Shown here piece after piece: positions 43,546 to 52,438 of a stretch of DNA of 64,000 nucleotides; positions within the stretch are counted from its first letter, which is position 1; each line of letters starts with the position of its first letter. A program made the position numbers and the translations under genes. The notes beneath the pieces were generated by a model. It worked only from the letters and a program-made list of their open reading frames with translations, ran no database searches and was not told the DNA's origin. The stretch is from positions 62,001-126,000 of the forward strand of contig NZ_LMHW01000014.1 in the NCBI RefSeq assembly GCF_001428525.1. Reading direction: 5' to 3'. The DNA is from Flavobacterium sp. Root186. GTDB taxonomy: Bacteria; Bacteroidota; Bacteroidia; Flavobacteriales; Flavobacteriaceae.

Positions 43546-44067
43546 TTATATACTAAATTCCAGATTGGCAATTAGTTTAATATCTTTTCCAAGAGCTAAA
43601 CCGCCGTTATGATTGTATGAGTTGTAATCTAAACCAAAATCCTGACGTTTAATATCTCCTTTAATTTCAAAAGCTACTTTTCTTTCTCCGTTATAGGTAT
43701 TAACTCCAATAAATTCTGCATCAAGTTCTACAACCCTTGTAACATCTTTTATAGTTAAATCCCCTTTGAAGAAATTTATATTGTTGTTTACTTTTTGAAA
43801 AGAAGTCGATTTAAAGCTGATAATAGGATGCTCATCTACATCAAAAAAGTCCTGAAGCTGCAGATAAGTATCTATTTGCTGAAAACTTTCGTTTTTGTTA
43901 TTAATATCTAATGAGAATTCAACCGACGCATCTTCAATTTCATTGTCATCAATATTCACATAACCGCCAAATTTATTTGTTGTTCCTCCTAAATAAGCGA
44001 TTATCGAATGTCTCATTTTAATTAAAACATCTGATTGTGTTGAATCTAAGGTCCATGTTGTTTTCAT
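43546..44067 (-). CDS. YceI-like lipid-binding protein
   Basis: A 173-residue protein with the YceI fold pattern: TWTLDSTQSDVLIKMRHSII at the start, GGYVNIDDNEIEDASVEFSL, IISFKSTSFQKVN and KGDLTIKDVTRVVELDAEFIG. YceI proteins are beta-barrels that bind isoprenoid chains; no signal peptide is visible here, so it would be cytoplasmic. It is upstream of the tetR operon in the same direction, and its promoter carries two TetR operators. Confidence 0.87.
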   Translation of the reverse strand: MKTTWTLDSTQSDVLIKMRHSIIAYLGGTTNKFGGYVNIDDNEIEDASVEFSLDINNKNESFQQIDTYLQLQDFFDVDEHPIISFKSTSFQKVNNNINFFKGDLTIKDVTRVVELDAEFIGVNTYNGERKVAFEIKGDIKRQDFGLDYNSYNHNGGLALGKDIKLIANLEFSI

Positions 44068-44112
44068 AAGTATCTGGTTTTATTGAGTTTATAAATCACC
44101 CAAATTGCTTAT

Positions 44113-44140
44113 GGAAACTTTTACAGTGTTTTGAGTTTCC
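44113..44140. promoter_or_regulatory. TetR operator O2 upstream of the YceI-like gene
   Basis: GGAAACT-N14-AGTTTCC with 9-bp perfect arms when the flanking AT is counted (44111-44119 and 44134-44142). It lies just downstream of the -7 box TATATTTG, where the transcript would start. Confidence 0.8.
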
Positions 44141-44151
44141 ATTTCACGGTG

Positions 44152-44182
44152 CAAATATATACAGGAAACTCTAAACACCAAA
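44152..44182 (-). promoter_or_regulatory. Promoter of the YceI-like gene
   Basis: Minus strand: -33 TTTG (44182-44179), 19-base spacer, -7 TATATTTG (44159-44152). It matches the Bacteroidota consensus fully and is framed by the two operators O2 and O3. Confidence 0.75.
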
Positions 44183-44191
44183 AAAGTTTCC
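44164..44191. promoter_or_regulatory. TetR operator O3, overlapping the -33 box
   Basis: GGAAACT-N14-AGTTTCC, exactly 51 bases after O2, covering the -33 element of the YceI-like promoter. A further half-site GGAAACT is at 44254-44260. Confidence 0.8.
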
Positions 44192-44300
44192 ACGTTTTTT
44201 TTAAATATTTTTTAATTCCTTGAAAATACGGCACTTTAAGCTCCTTTTTAAATGGAAACTTTCATTTAAATTTTAAGAAACTAAATTCATATTTGAATTG

Positions 44301-44308
44301 TATCTTTG
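44301..44308 (+). promoter_or_regulatory. -7 box of the polyprenyl synthase gene
   Basis: TATCTTTG matches TAnnTTTG, 26 bases before the ATG at 44335. Confidence 0.5.
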
Positions 44309-44334
44309 AGCCACAATAATCAGAATTTCATTTT

Positions 44335-45309
44335 ATGCACGATATTAGTCAGTACCAGGATTTTTTTATTGAATATTTAAATAAACAAGACATACATAAA
44401 GAACCTACAAATCTTTACGAACCTATTGAATACATTTTACAACTTGGCGGAAAACGCATGCGTCCTGTACTTACTTTAATGGCCGCAGAAGTTTTTAATA
44501 CTGATTATAAAGTGGCACTTCCGGCGGCAATGGCGGTTGAAGTTTTTCATAATTTTTCGCTTGTTCATGATGATATTATGGATGATGCGCCTTTGCGAAG
44601 AGGACAAGTTACGGTTCATGAAAAATGGAATTTAAACACGGGAATTCTTTCTGGCGACGCAATGCTGATCTTGGCGTATCAATATTTTGAACAATACGAA
44701 CCGGCAGTTTTTAGAGATTTAGCAAAGCTTTTTAGCAAAACGGCTCTTGAAGTTTGCGAAGGACAGCAATGGGATGTTGATTTTGAAAAAAGAAATAACG
44801 TAACCATTCCAGAATATTTAAAAATGATTGAATATAAAACTGCTGTTCTTGTTGCTGCTGCCATGAAAATGGGTGCAATTGTGGCCAAAACTTCAGAAAA
44901 AGAAGCTGATGCAATTTATGATTTTGGATTGAATTTAGGTTTGGCTTTTCAATTACAAGATGATTTTTTAGATGCTTTTGGAGATCCGGAAACTTTTGGA
45001 AAACAGGTTGGCGGCGATATTATCGAAAACAAAAAAACCTATTTATATATAAAAGCTTTAGAGTTTTCTTCTCCTGAAAAAGCTTCAGAATTACAGAAAT
45101 TATTCAGCTTACAATTAGATGATAATTCAGAAAAAATAGAAACCGCAAAAGCTATTTTTAACGAATCAGGAGCTTCAAAAGCAACTCAGGAAGCGATTGA
45201 AATGTATACTTTTAAGGCTTTTGAAACTTTAGAAAAAATGGACATTAACGCTGAAAAGAAAGATATTCTGAGAACTTTCGGTGAAAATTTAATGGGAAGA
45301 AAAGTATAG
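44335..45309 (+). CDS. Polyprenyl (geranylgeranyl-type) diphosphate synthase
   Basis: A 324-residue enzyme that builds isoprenoid chains by adding isopentenyl diphosphate. The first Asp-rich motif is LVHDDIMDDAPLRRG (two Asp motif with the intervening residues typical of bacterial long-chain or GGPP synthases) and the second is LQDDFLDAFGD; GGKRMRPVLTLM is the N-terminal substrate motif. Chain length cannot be read from sequence. The divergent YceI-like gene, which may bind isoprenoids, is nearby. A terminator-like repeat follows. Confidence 0.92.
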   Translation: MHDISQYQDFFIEYLNKQDIHKEPTNLYEPIEYILQLGGKRMRPVLTLMAAEVFNTDYKVALPAAMAVEVFHNFSLVHDDIMDDAPLRRGQVTVHEKWNLNTGILSGDAMLILAYQYFEQYEPAVFRDLAKLFSKTALEVCEGQQWDVDFEKRNNVTIPEYLKMIEYKTAVLVAAAMKMGAIVAKTSEKEADAIYDFGLNLGLAFQLQDDFLDAFGDPETFGKQVGGDIIENKKTYLYIKALEFSSPEKASELQKLFSLQLDDNSEKIETAKAIFNESGASKATQEAIEMYTFKAFETLEKMDINAEKKDILRTFGENLMGRKV

Positions 45310-45316
45310 AAAAGGG

Positions 45317-45382
45317 CTTCGACTTCGCTCAGCCTGACAAACGTTATTATAGAACTGAGTGTCATCCTGAGCGAAGTCGAAG
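45317..45382. repeat. CTTCGACTTCGCTCAG palindromic element
   Basis: Perfect 16-bp arms CTTCGACTTCGCTCAG (45317-45332) and CTGAGCGAAGTCGAAG (45367-45382). It lies between convergent genes and would form a strong hairpin. Related to the element at 26995-27037. I recall very similar sequences many times between genes of Flavobacterium. Confidence 0.85.
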
Positions 45383-45391
45383 GCTGTTTAA

Positions 45392-47257
45392 TTAGAAAAG
45401 TTCATCAGGATCAACTAAATCTGATAATTTTTCTTTCAAATCATCTTCTAAAATTGTTAAACCGTATTGAAAAGAAGCGTTCATCCAACCAAAACCTTCT
45501 TCTGTTATATAATTAAATTCGGTTCCTACGTTTCCGTATTCGGCGAAAATTTTATGTGAACTTATTGATAAATCAAATTTCTCCGGAATTGTTCCGTTGT
45601 AATCAACTGCATTTCTGGTAATAAGCCAAAGCCAGCGATAAACCATTTCCTGTGCTTCTTCATTAAAATTATAATTCAGCAGGCCTTCCCACAAAAGCAT
45701 TTGATGCGGTGCCCAGCCAAAGGGATAATCCCATTGTCTTGTTGGCGAATTATCATCAAATCCTGCAATTGATTCTTTGGTACTCCCGGCAATTCCGCCT
45801 TTCATTTTAAACTTTGGAAGTGTTTTTTTAACCAAAATATCGGCTTGTTCTTGGGTGCTTATTTTTGCCCAAAGCGGATAAAAAGTTGTTGCTGCATCAA
45901 AAACATGCTGTTTTTCGTTTACAAAATCATAATCAAAATAAATTCCATTTTCAGAATTCCATAACAATTTGTTTATTTTTTCTTTTCTGGAAGAAGCTTT
46001 TAAAAGCCAATAATCACTTGAAAAAGATTTATCTTCAAAATATTGAAATTCATTTTTAAAGTATTTCTTAATCAAAAAAGCAATGTCAGTTTCGTATTTA
46101 TAGAGTAAGCTGTTAATTGCAACCGTATTTAAATTAGCGCAGACTCCAACCAATCGATGTGTGGTGTCGTGGCCGCTTTCTCGCATGCTTCGATCGTGTG
46201 TAAAATATTTATCGAGTTCAGGATCAACAATTTCTCTTTCGAGATATTTCTTTTCGAATTCACGTGTCGATAAATTATATTTTGGTGCATATTGTTCCAG
46301 AATATCATCAAAATGCCCTTCTTCAACCTCAAACGGAAGCCCGATTCCTTCTGCTTTATAGCGATTTAAACCATTTGCCGTAAGCCTTTTTCCTTCTTCC
46401 ATCCAAACCGTTAGATATTCTTTTATAGCGGTTTTTAAATGTCTTTCTATCCAAAAAATATCTGGACTTGAGTTTTCTAAAACATCTATAATCAGCGATG
46501 TATATAACGGAGGCTGTGTGCGGGTTAAATAATAACTCCGATTGGCGTTTAGAATTTTTCCGTAGTGATCAATTTGATATTTAAAGTTCTCGGCAATGCC
46601 CAAAGCAAGTTCAATTTTGTCATCGATCAAGAGCCCTTTGGCTATAAAATAACTATCCCAGCCGTACATTTCATTGAATCTTCCGCCAGGAACCACAAAC
46701 GGAACGCCCGAAATTTCATTGTTTTTTATTTGAAGTGCCAAGGCCAGAATTCCCGGTTTTTGATTCAGCGATAAAACATATTCCGGTGTAATGTTTTTTG
46801 GCAGTTGCACCACTTTCAACTTTGGAATTGTGGTTTCTAATTTCTTGAAATAATCAAAAACAATTTCGTCGCCAAAAGGCACATATAAATAGGCAAACTC
46901 ATTTTCGATTTTATCGTCTTCCAGAATTTTCTTTACGCCTGTTGCATCAATTGTTCGGGTAAGACCATTCCAGTATAAGTCTTTTATTTTTCTTGAAATA
47001 CGTTTTACAGGATCTTCGGTGATTTCATTTAAATCGATTATTGCAAATTCAGTATTGTTTTTTTTAGCTAAAGCCAATTCCTGCAATAAATTCGAAAGCT
47101 GATAAGTTCCTTTAATAACTGCCGGATTTCCATCTTGGTCGTACAGTAAAAATTTCTTTGGACCGTTATCATCAATCGTTATTTTTTTATCGCCGTCAGT
47201 ATCTTCCTGAGCCAATAATTTTTCGATGGTTTGGGTTATATGTAATTTAAATTTCAT
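45392..47257 (-). CDS. GH37 neutral trehalase-like enzyme with calcium-binding loop
   Basis: A 621-residue enzyme that should split trehalose into two glucose units. Both trehalase signatures are present: PGGRFNEMYGWDSYFIAKG and QWDYPFGWAPHQ. The N-terminus has an EF-hand-like loop DTDGDKKITIDD at about residue 19, followed by NGPK and GTYQLSNLLQELALAK, which match the calcium domain of fungal neutral trehalase as I remember it (DTDxNxxITIED, GTYxLSNLLQEL). No signal peptide, so it is cytoplasmic. The catalytic Asp and Glu lie in the usual places in the (alpha/alpha)6 barrel. The MFS gene overlaps it by 11 bases. Confidence 0.92.
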   Translation of the reverse strand: MKFKLHITQTIEKLLAQEDTDGDKKITIDDNGPKKFLLYDQDGNPAVIKGTYQLSNLLQELALAKKNNTEFAIIDLNEITEDPVKRISRKIKDLYWNGLTRTIDATGVKKILEDDKIENEFAYLYVPFGDEIVFDYFKKLETTIPKLKVVQLPKNITPEYVLSLNQKPGILALALQIKNNEISGVPFVVPGGRFNEMYGWDSYFIAKGLLIDDKIELALGIAENFKYQIDHYGKILNANRSYYLTRTQPPLYTSLIIDVLENSSPDIFWIERHLKTAIKEYLTVWMEEGKRLTANGLNRYKAEGIGLPFEVEEGHFDDILEQYAPKYNLSTREFEKKYLEREIVDPELDKYFTHDRSMRESGHDTTHRLVGVCANLNTVAINSLLYKYETDIAFLIKKYFKNEFQYFEDKSFSSDYWLLKASSRKEKINKLLWNSENGIYFDYDFVNEKQHVFDAATTFYPLWAKISTQEQADILVKKTLPKFKMKGGIAGSTKESIAGFDDNSPTRQWDYPFGWAPHQMLLWEGLLNYNFNEEAQEMVYRWLWLITRNAVDYNGTIPEKFDLSISSHKIFAEYGNVGTEFNYITEEGFGWMNASFQYGLTILEDDLKEKLSDLVDPDELF

Positions 47258-48467
47258 CTTTTGCAGTTATTTTTTTAAGAATAAAAAATGAGATCAGTAA
47301 TAAAGTCATTGGGATTAACGTAAAATAAAAAGCTTTTTCCGGTCCTTCATTTTTAAAAAGCCAGCCTGTTATTCTGGACCCTAAAGTGCCGCCAAGAGCA
47401 GAAAAAATTACGATCAATCCAGTCATGGAACTTTGTAAATTCTTTGGTAAAGCACTTAATACAATTGAATTTAATAACGGATAAATAGGTGCAATAAACA
47501 ATCCGATTAATGGAAAAGCAAATCCAATTAATGGAATATCTGAAAGTGTATTGATGTTTTTTACTTCTAATCCAACTGTTTTTGGAAGTACAAAAACGAC
47601 AATTAACATGGCTGAGATAATACAGACACTTAAAACCCAAATCCAGTTTACTTTTTTAGTTACGATTCCTGCAATAAGTCTTCCAATTGCTAATGAAATA
47701 GCCAAAATGCTGGCCATCATAATACTTATATTTTCCGGTAAATGAAGCACTTTTGTATTGAATGTGGGTAACCACGAAAGTATTCCCTGTTCGATCATTA
47801 CAAATAAAAAGACGCTGATAACAAAAATAACAGTCAGCAGTTTTGCCATTAATTTGAACATCTGCAAAAAATCATCTTTGAGGTTTGCTCCTGCTGCGAC
47901 TTCGGCTTCTTCGAATTTTATAAAGAGTAAAAACAGAAAGGATAAAAAAGATAATCCTGCTAATAACCAATATACATTTAACCATGAATTTGGATCGTTT
48001 TCGTTATTAAAAGCCGGAAATAAAAAATATGCCAAAGCAATTCCCACCATAAAAAACCCTTCGATACTGCTCATTAAAGCGTTGTGTTCTTTCTTGGTTT
48101 CGGTTACGGTTCCTATTAACGAGTAAACGGAAACTTTTATCAGGGCAAATGAAACGCCAACGGTTGCAAAAAGGATTTTAGCGTTATCAAACGAGTTTCC
48201 AAAATACATAGAAATACAGGCCAAAGTCACTAAACCCAATCCTATTAACATCGCTTTTCTATAGCCAATTCTTGGTAAAAAAGAAGCTATAAAAAAGGAT
48301 ACAATAGCAATTGGCATGTCTTTAAAAGCCTCTAAAATACTCGCCTGAACTTCGTCAACTCCGTAATTTTTTTGCGATTTTAAAATCACGATTCCTACGC
48401 TGTTTAATAAAATAGCGAAGACAAAATAATTGAGGTAAAGTGAGATTTTAATTCCTATGTTTTTCAT
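47247..48467 (-). CDS. MFS sugar transporter of the trehalose locus
   Basis: A 406-residue permease with twelve helices, no signal peptide. The first helix is ISLYLNYFVFAILLNSVGIV and a typical helix 2-3 loop FLPRIGYRKAMLIG follows. It overlaps the trehalase gene by 11 bases, so the pair is co-translated; it most likely brings trehalose across the inner membrane after the TonB receptor takes it across the outer one. Confidence 0.87.
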   Translation of the reverse strand: MKNIGIKISLYLNYFVFAILLNSVGIVILKSQKNYGVDEVQASILEAFKDMPIAIVSFFIASFLPRIGYRKAMLIGLGLVTLACISMYFGNSFDNAKILFATVGVSFALIKVSVYSLIGTVTETKKEHNALMSSIEGFFMVGIALAYFLFPAFNNENDPNSWLNVYWLLAGLSFLSFLFLLFIKFEEAEVAAGANLKDDFLQMFKLMAKLLTVIFVISVFLFVMIEQGILSWLPTFNTKVLHLPENISIMMASILAISLAIGRLIAGIVTKKVNWIWVLSVCIISAMLIVVFVLPKTVGLEVKNINTLSDIPLIGFAFPLIGLFIAPIYPLLNSIVLSALPKNLQSSMTGLIVIFSALGGTLGSRITGWLFKNEGPEKAFYFTLIPMTLLLISFFILKKITAKDEI

Positions 48468-48495
48468 TTTCTATTTGTTTTGTCTATGCTTTGTG

Positions 48496-48537
48496 GTTAC
48501 TGTGCGGAGACGCACTGCTGTGCGCCTCTACAGTAAC
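48496..48537. repeat. GTTACTGT..ACAGTAAC palindromic element
   Basis: Outer arms GTTACTGT (48496-48503) and ACAGTAAC (48530-48537) with an imperfect inner stem around GAGACGCAC / GTGCGCCTC. It lies between the MFS and TonB-receptor genes of one operon and could lower expression downstream of the receptor. Confidence 0.7.
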
Positions 48538-48565
48538 TATATACGTATATTTAGAATTTATTGAT

Positions 48566-51205
48566 TTAGAAATTAACCGCTACAGAAAATCTAAACGCAC
48601 GTCCTAAAATTGGTCTAGCCATAAACACATCGCTTGCTGCAGATGTTGTTTGTCTTGGATCTCCTTCGGTTAAACCAATTTCGTTGAATAAATTCGAAGC
48701 ATCGACTGCAAAACGAAGATTATTATACGTGTAATTTAAACCCGCCCCAACTTCTTTATAAGCCGGCAAAACTTGTCTGTTATCCTGATTCGTGAATTTT
48801 TTATCGTAATAAGAAAACTGAACGTAAGCTGTAAAATCTTTTGTGATATCAACTTCTGGTCTTAGGTTGCAGAAAAATTTAGGGATTCTTCGTGCCGTAT
48901 TTCCGTTGAAATCAAAAGTCGAACCATCTGCATTTGTTCCAGTAAAATTATCGTATTCCGGTTTTTGAACGGTGAAGGTAAAGTTCAGTTTTACGAATTC
49001 ATATCTCGCATTAGTTTCTACTTCAAGACCAATGTTGTTTACATCGGCAAATTTATTTTCTGAAGATCCATCAGATAAAATATCGGTGAAAGCAACATTT
49101 TTTAAATTCATGTGAAACAAATTCGCATTGACAGAGAAGAAAGAATTTGAATATTTATAACCCAATTCAAACTGATTTACTTCTGTATTTTCAAGTTTGC
49201 TTAAATCTGCTGCATTATCATAAAACGACTCTTCAATTGGAGATCTAAATCCGTGGCTGTAACGAACATACGAAGCCATATTGTCATTAAATTTATAATT
49301 TCCAGCTGCTGTATACGACCATTCGCTTACATCATATCTCCAGTATGTATACGGATTTCCTTTTACAGTTGTTACCGCATCATCAGCTGTATTGTTGTCT
49401 AAAATTCCTAAATCTTCCGCAAAAAATCTTGCGTTGTCTCTATATCCAGAATATTTGTCTTTATTGTATCTTAAACCTGCGTTAAAAGTCAAATTATCTG
49501 TCGCTTTAATTTCTGCATCAGCATAAACATCATTCAAAAGTCCTTTAGTTTGTGCATCTCTTTCTAACCAAGTAATTCTTTCTACACCATTCCAGGTATG
49601 CTCAACTCCAGTTGTATTATCCGTTACGTTTAATAATCTTGGATTGTCTGAAACACTTACTAAATACGAATTCCAGTTCCAATATTGGTTTGATTTCCAG
49701 TTAGAATAGTAGTAACCCGCTGTTAATTTCACTGGATCTAAATCAAAAGAAAAAGAGAAATTATTCGCAAAGTTGTTCATCTTTTTCTGGATGTGCCAAA
49801 GATCTGCTCTCATTATTAAAGCATTAGGATCAAGTGCTGCGCCATTATCTACATACGTATAATCAAGATTTCCGGCTGTTGTGTTTTGAACTCCCGTTGC
49901 ATAAGCATCTTGTGTCCAAGGGCCTCCATTTGGGAAAATAGCATTGTAATTTAAATCGATGCTCGTTTGTTTGAAAGCATTTTTGAAAGTAACTTTATCT
50001 GATATTTTCTTTTTGAATTCAGCTCCAATTGAGTTGATTACAGGGTGAGAACCATCTTCTAAATCTGCGCTGAAAGTTCCGCCTCCATATTGAGGAACAT
50101 TTAAATGACTGAAATTAACTGAAGTCAATGTTCCGTAATTTGGATTAAATCCGTCGATACCTTCAATTTTTCCGTTGTTACTTTTTAAAGGAATTGGTAA
50201 ATAGAATGTGTTTCTGTCGTCAAGATGTTTGAAGTTAACTCTTAAATAATCGTTGTCGTCAAATTTATAAGTAATATTTCCTTTGATTTGTCCTCCTTTA
50301 TTAGCTGTAAAACCAGTATTTCTAACACCATTATCAGCTCTGTAAAATCCACCGACATTAAAAAACAATTTATCCTGAATTAAAGCACCCGATAAATTAA
50401 GATCTGTTCTGAACATTCCGTAATCTGAAGTCGTGAATTTTGCTCTTCCCTGAAAATCATTTTGACCTGTTTTCGAAATAAAGTTGATGATTCCACCCGG
50501 AGCATTGTTGGCAAAAATTGAGGCAGAACCTCCACGAACAGCTTCCATTTTGCTTACGGTTTCGTCAAGTCTGTAAAATGTATCGGCGTTGGCAAATTGT
50601 AATGCACCATCTTCAAAAACAGGCAATCCGTCTTCCTGAATCTGCACATATTCATAAGCTCCCGCAGAAGGAATTCCTCTTGCAAAAAGGTTGTTTCCAA
50701 TTTCTCCTCCAGATGCTTCAACCACAAATCCCGGAATTGTCTGCAATAAAGCCGCCGTACTTGATGGCGCTCTGTCTTCGATTGCTTTAGCTCCCATTGT
50801 AGTAATGGCAACACTCGATTCTAATTTTGATCTCGGAGAAGATGAACCTGTTACTACAACTTCTTTCAAACTTTGTGATTCGGTTTCTAAAAGTAAATCT
50901 GCCACTACAGATTCTCCTTCTTTTACCGAAATTTCCTTACTGTATGTTTTGTAACCCACATTTGTTGCTTCTACAACATAATTTCCGGCAATAACATCAG
51001 TAAAAACATAACGTCCGTTTTCATCTGTTATGGTATTTTTTCCTGTGTCTTTTAAAGACACATTTGCTCCCGGAATTGATTGTCCGGTTTCATCTAATAC
51101 TTTTCCAGACACCGTGTTTTTTGCCTGGGCAAATAAATTATTTGGAACAGTAATTAGGCACATTATCAAAAATAATATACCTAAATAAGAATGTTTCTGT
51201 TTCAT
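48566..51205 (-). CDS. TonB-dependent receptor of the trehalose locus
   Basis: An 879-residue outer-membrane receptor: signal peptide (ending LFAQA), a carboxypeptidase-regulatory-like domain (about 30-110: GKVLDETGQSIPGANVSLKD), the plug (about 120-230: GAKAIEDRAPSSTAALLQTI) and a 22-strand barrel ending RAFRFSVAVNF. The plug and length are those of a CirA/FecA-type receptor, without a SusD partner. It is the first gene of the transcript with the MFS and trehalase genes and diverges from the LacI gene, so its ligand is probably trehalose or an oligosaccharide related to it. Confidence 0.93.
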   Translation of the reverse strand: MKQKHSYLGILFLIMCLITVPNNLFAQAKNTVSGKVLDETGQSIPGANVSLKDTGKNTITDENGRYVFTDVIAGNYVVEATNVGYKTYSKEISVKEGESVVADLLLETESQSLKEVVVTGSSSPRSKLESSVAITTMGAKAIEDRAPSSTAALLQTIPGFVVEASGGEIGNNLFARGIPSAGAYEYVQIQEDGLPVFEDGALQFANADTFYRLDETVSKMEAVRGGSASIFANNAPGGIINFISKTGQNDFQGRAKFTTSDYGMFRTDLNLSGALIQDKLFFNVGGFYRADNGVRNTGFTANKGGQIKGNITYKFDDNDYLRVNFKHLDDRNTFYLPIPLKSNNGKIEGIDGFNPNYGTLTSVNFSHLNVPQYGGGTFSADLEDGSHPVINSIGAEFKKKISDKVTFKNAFKQTSIDLNYNAIFPNGGPWTQDAYATGVQNTTAGNLDYTYVDNGAALDPNALIMRADLWHIQKKMNNFANNFSFSFDLDPVKLTAGYYYSNWKSNQYWNWNSYLVSVSDNPRLLNVTDNTTGVEHTWNGVERITWLERDAQTKGLLNDVYADAEIKATDNLTFNAGLRYNKDKYSGYRDNARFFAEDLGILDNNTADDAVTTVKGNPYTYWRYDVSEWSYTAAGNYKFNDNMASYVRYSHGFRSPIEESFYDNAADLSKLENTEVNQFELGYKYSNSFFSVNANLFHMNLKNVAFTDILSDGSSENKFADVNNIGLEVETNARYEFVKLNFTFTVQKPEYDNFTGTNADGSTFDFNGNTARRIPKFFCNLRPEVDITKDFTAYVQFSYYDKKFTNQDNRQVLPAYKEVGAGLNYTYNNLRFAVDASNLFNEIGLTEGDPRQTTSAASDVFMARPILGRAFRFSVAVNF

Positions 51206-51288
51206 GATTTTTTTGGTTTAGTTAGTAAATTTTTCATTTATACTGTAAACTTAAAACACTAATTAAACACAATTTAGCAATTCTAAAC

Positions 51289-51323
51289 CGAAAACGTTTT
51301 CGAAATCACCTAAAACGTTTTCG
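51289..51323. promoter_or_regulatory. Two LacI operators
   Basis: CGAAAACGTTTTCG (51289-51302) and TAAAACGTTTTCG (51311-51323), both with the central CG of LacI-family sites. Centres are 21 bases apart, two helical turns, so two dimers would bind the same face. They lie in the gap between the divergent TonB-receptor and lacI genes. Confidence 0.85.
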
Positions 51324-51371
51324 GAAACATATTTTTTATCAATGAAGTTTATTTTTTAGTACATTTATTTC

Positions 51372-52397
51372 ATGAATGATACAAAATTAATAGATATAGC
51401 CTCAGCCTTAGGAATATCGGTTACAACGGTTTCAAAGGCCTTAAAAGGATATACAGACATTAGCAAATCGACGCGCGCCAAAGTTATTGAAATGGCCGAA
51501 ACGATGAACTACATGCCTAATTCTGTAGCGGTTAATTTAAGAACTAACGAAACCAAAACCATTGGTGTCATTATCCCTGCAACGGTTCATCACTTTTTTT
51601 CGAGCGTATTAAATGGCATTTTAGAAGAAGCTGAAAAAAGAGGGTATTTGGTCATCATTCTGCAATCAAACGAAAAATATGAAATGGAGAAAAAACAGCT
51701 TGCTTTATTGATTCAAAAGCGGGTTGACGGCGTTTTAATGTCGCTTTCGAACGAAACGGATGATTTCTCTCATATTAATGAAGCCATCCGAAAAAATACG
51801 CCGGTTGTTTTGTTTGATAAAATTGCCAAAAGGGTTGATTGTTCTAAAGTGGTTATTAATGATGCAAAAGCTGCTTATGACGCCGTTACGTATCTTATTA
51901 ATAAAGGCTATAAAAGAATTGCACATTTTAGAGGTTCGTATGTCCCGCAAAATTCTATTGATCGTTTTTTAGGTTATAAACGCGCGCTTGAAGCCCACGG
52001 AATTGAATACGATTCGAAGTTAGTTTACGTTTGCGACAATAATACTGATTTTGAAGACGGTTACGAGAATGCTCAAAAAATCATGAATGAACATCCTGAT
52101 ATTGATGCTATTTTTGCCATTACGGATTTAGTCGCTATCGGGATTATTAAATATTTTAATGAAGCAGGAATAAAAACGCCGGATCAGGTTGCGGTTTTTG
52201 GTTTTAGTAATTGGTTTATGAGTACAGTTATTTCACCTAAATTAACGACAATTGATCAGCCCGGATTTGAAATGGGACACACAGCGGTTTCTATTTTAAT
52301 TGATGAAATTGCCGACATAAAAGAACACAAACCTGTTACGCATCAAATTATAGAACTTCCAACGAGAATCATTGAAAGAGAATCAACGGTTAAATGA
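51372..52397 (+). CDS. LacI-family transcription regulator
   Basis: A 341-residue regulator of standard length. The N-terminal helix-turn-helix and hinge are KLIDIASALGISVTTVSKAL and SKSTRAKVIEMAETMNYMPN, followed by a periplasmic-binding-protein-like sensor (about 60-330: TIGVIIPATVHHFFSSVLNG). It diverges from the TonB receptor with two operators between, so it likely represses the trehalose operon until a sugar binds. Confidence 0.93.
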   Translation: MNDTKLIDIASALGISVTTVSKALKGYTDISKSTRAKVIEMAETMNYMPNSVAVNLRTNETKTIGVIIPATVHHFFSSVLNGILEEAEKRGYLVIILQSNEKYEMEKKQLALLIQKRVDGVLMSLSNETDDFSHINEAIRKNTPVVLFDKIAKRVDCSKVVINDAKAAYDAVTYLINKGYKRIAHFRGSYVPQNSIDRFLGYKRALEAHGIEYDSKLVYVCDNNTDFEDGYENAQKIMNEHPDIDAIFAITDLVAIGIIKYFNEAGIKTPDQVAVFGFSNWFMSTVISPKLTTIDQPGFEMGHTAVSILIDEIADIKEHKPVTHQIIELPTRIIERESTVK

Positions 52398-52409
52398 TTT
52401 TTTAGTTTT

Positions 52410-52417
52410 AACTTTGC
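52410..52417 (+). promoter_or_regulatory. -7 box of the 117-residue protein gene
   Basis: TAACTTTG matches TAnnTTTG, 21 bases before the ATG at 52439. Confidence 0.45.
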
Positions 52418-52438
52418 CTCAATTCTTAAAGAGCATCA

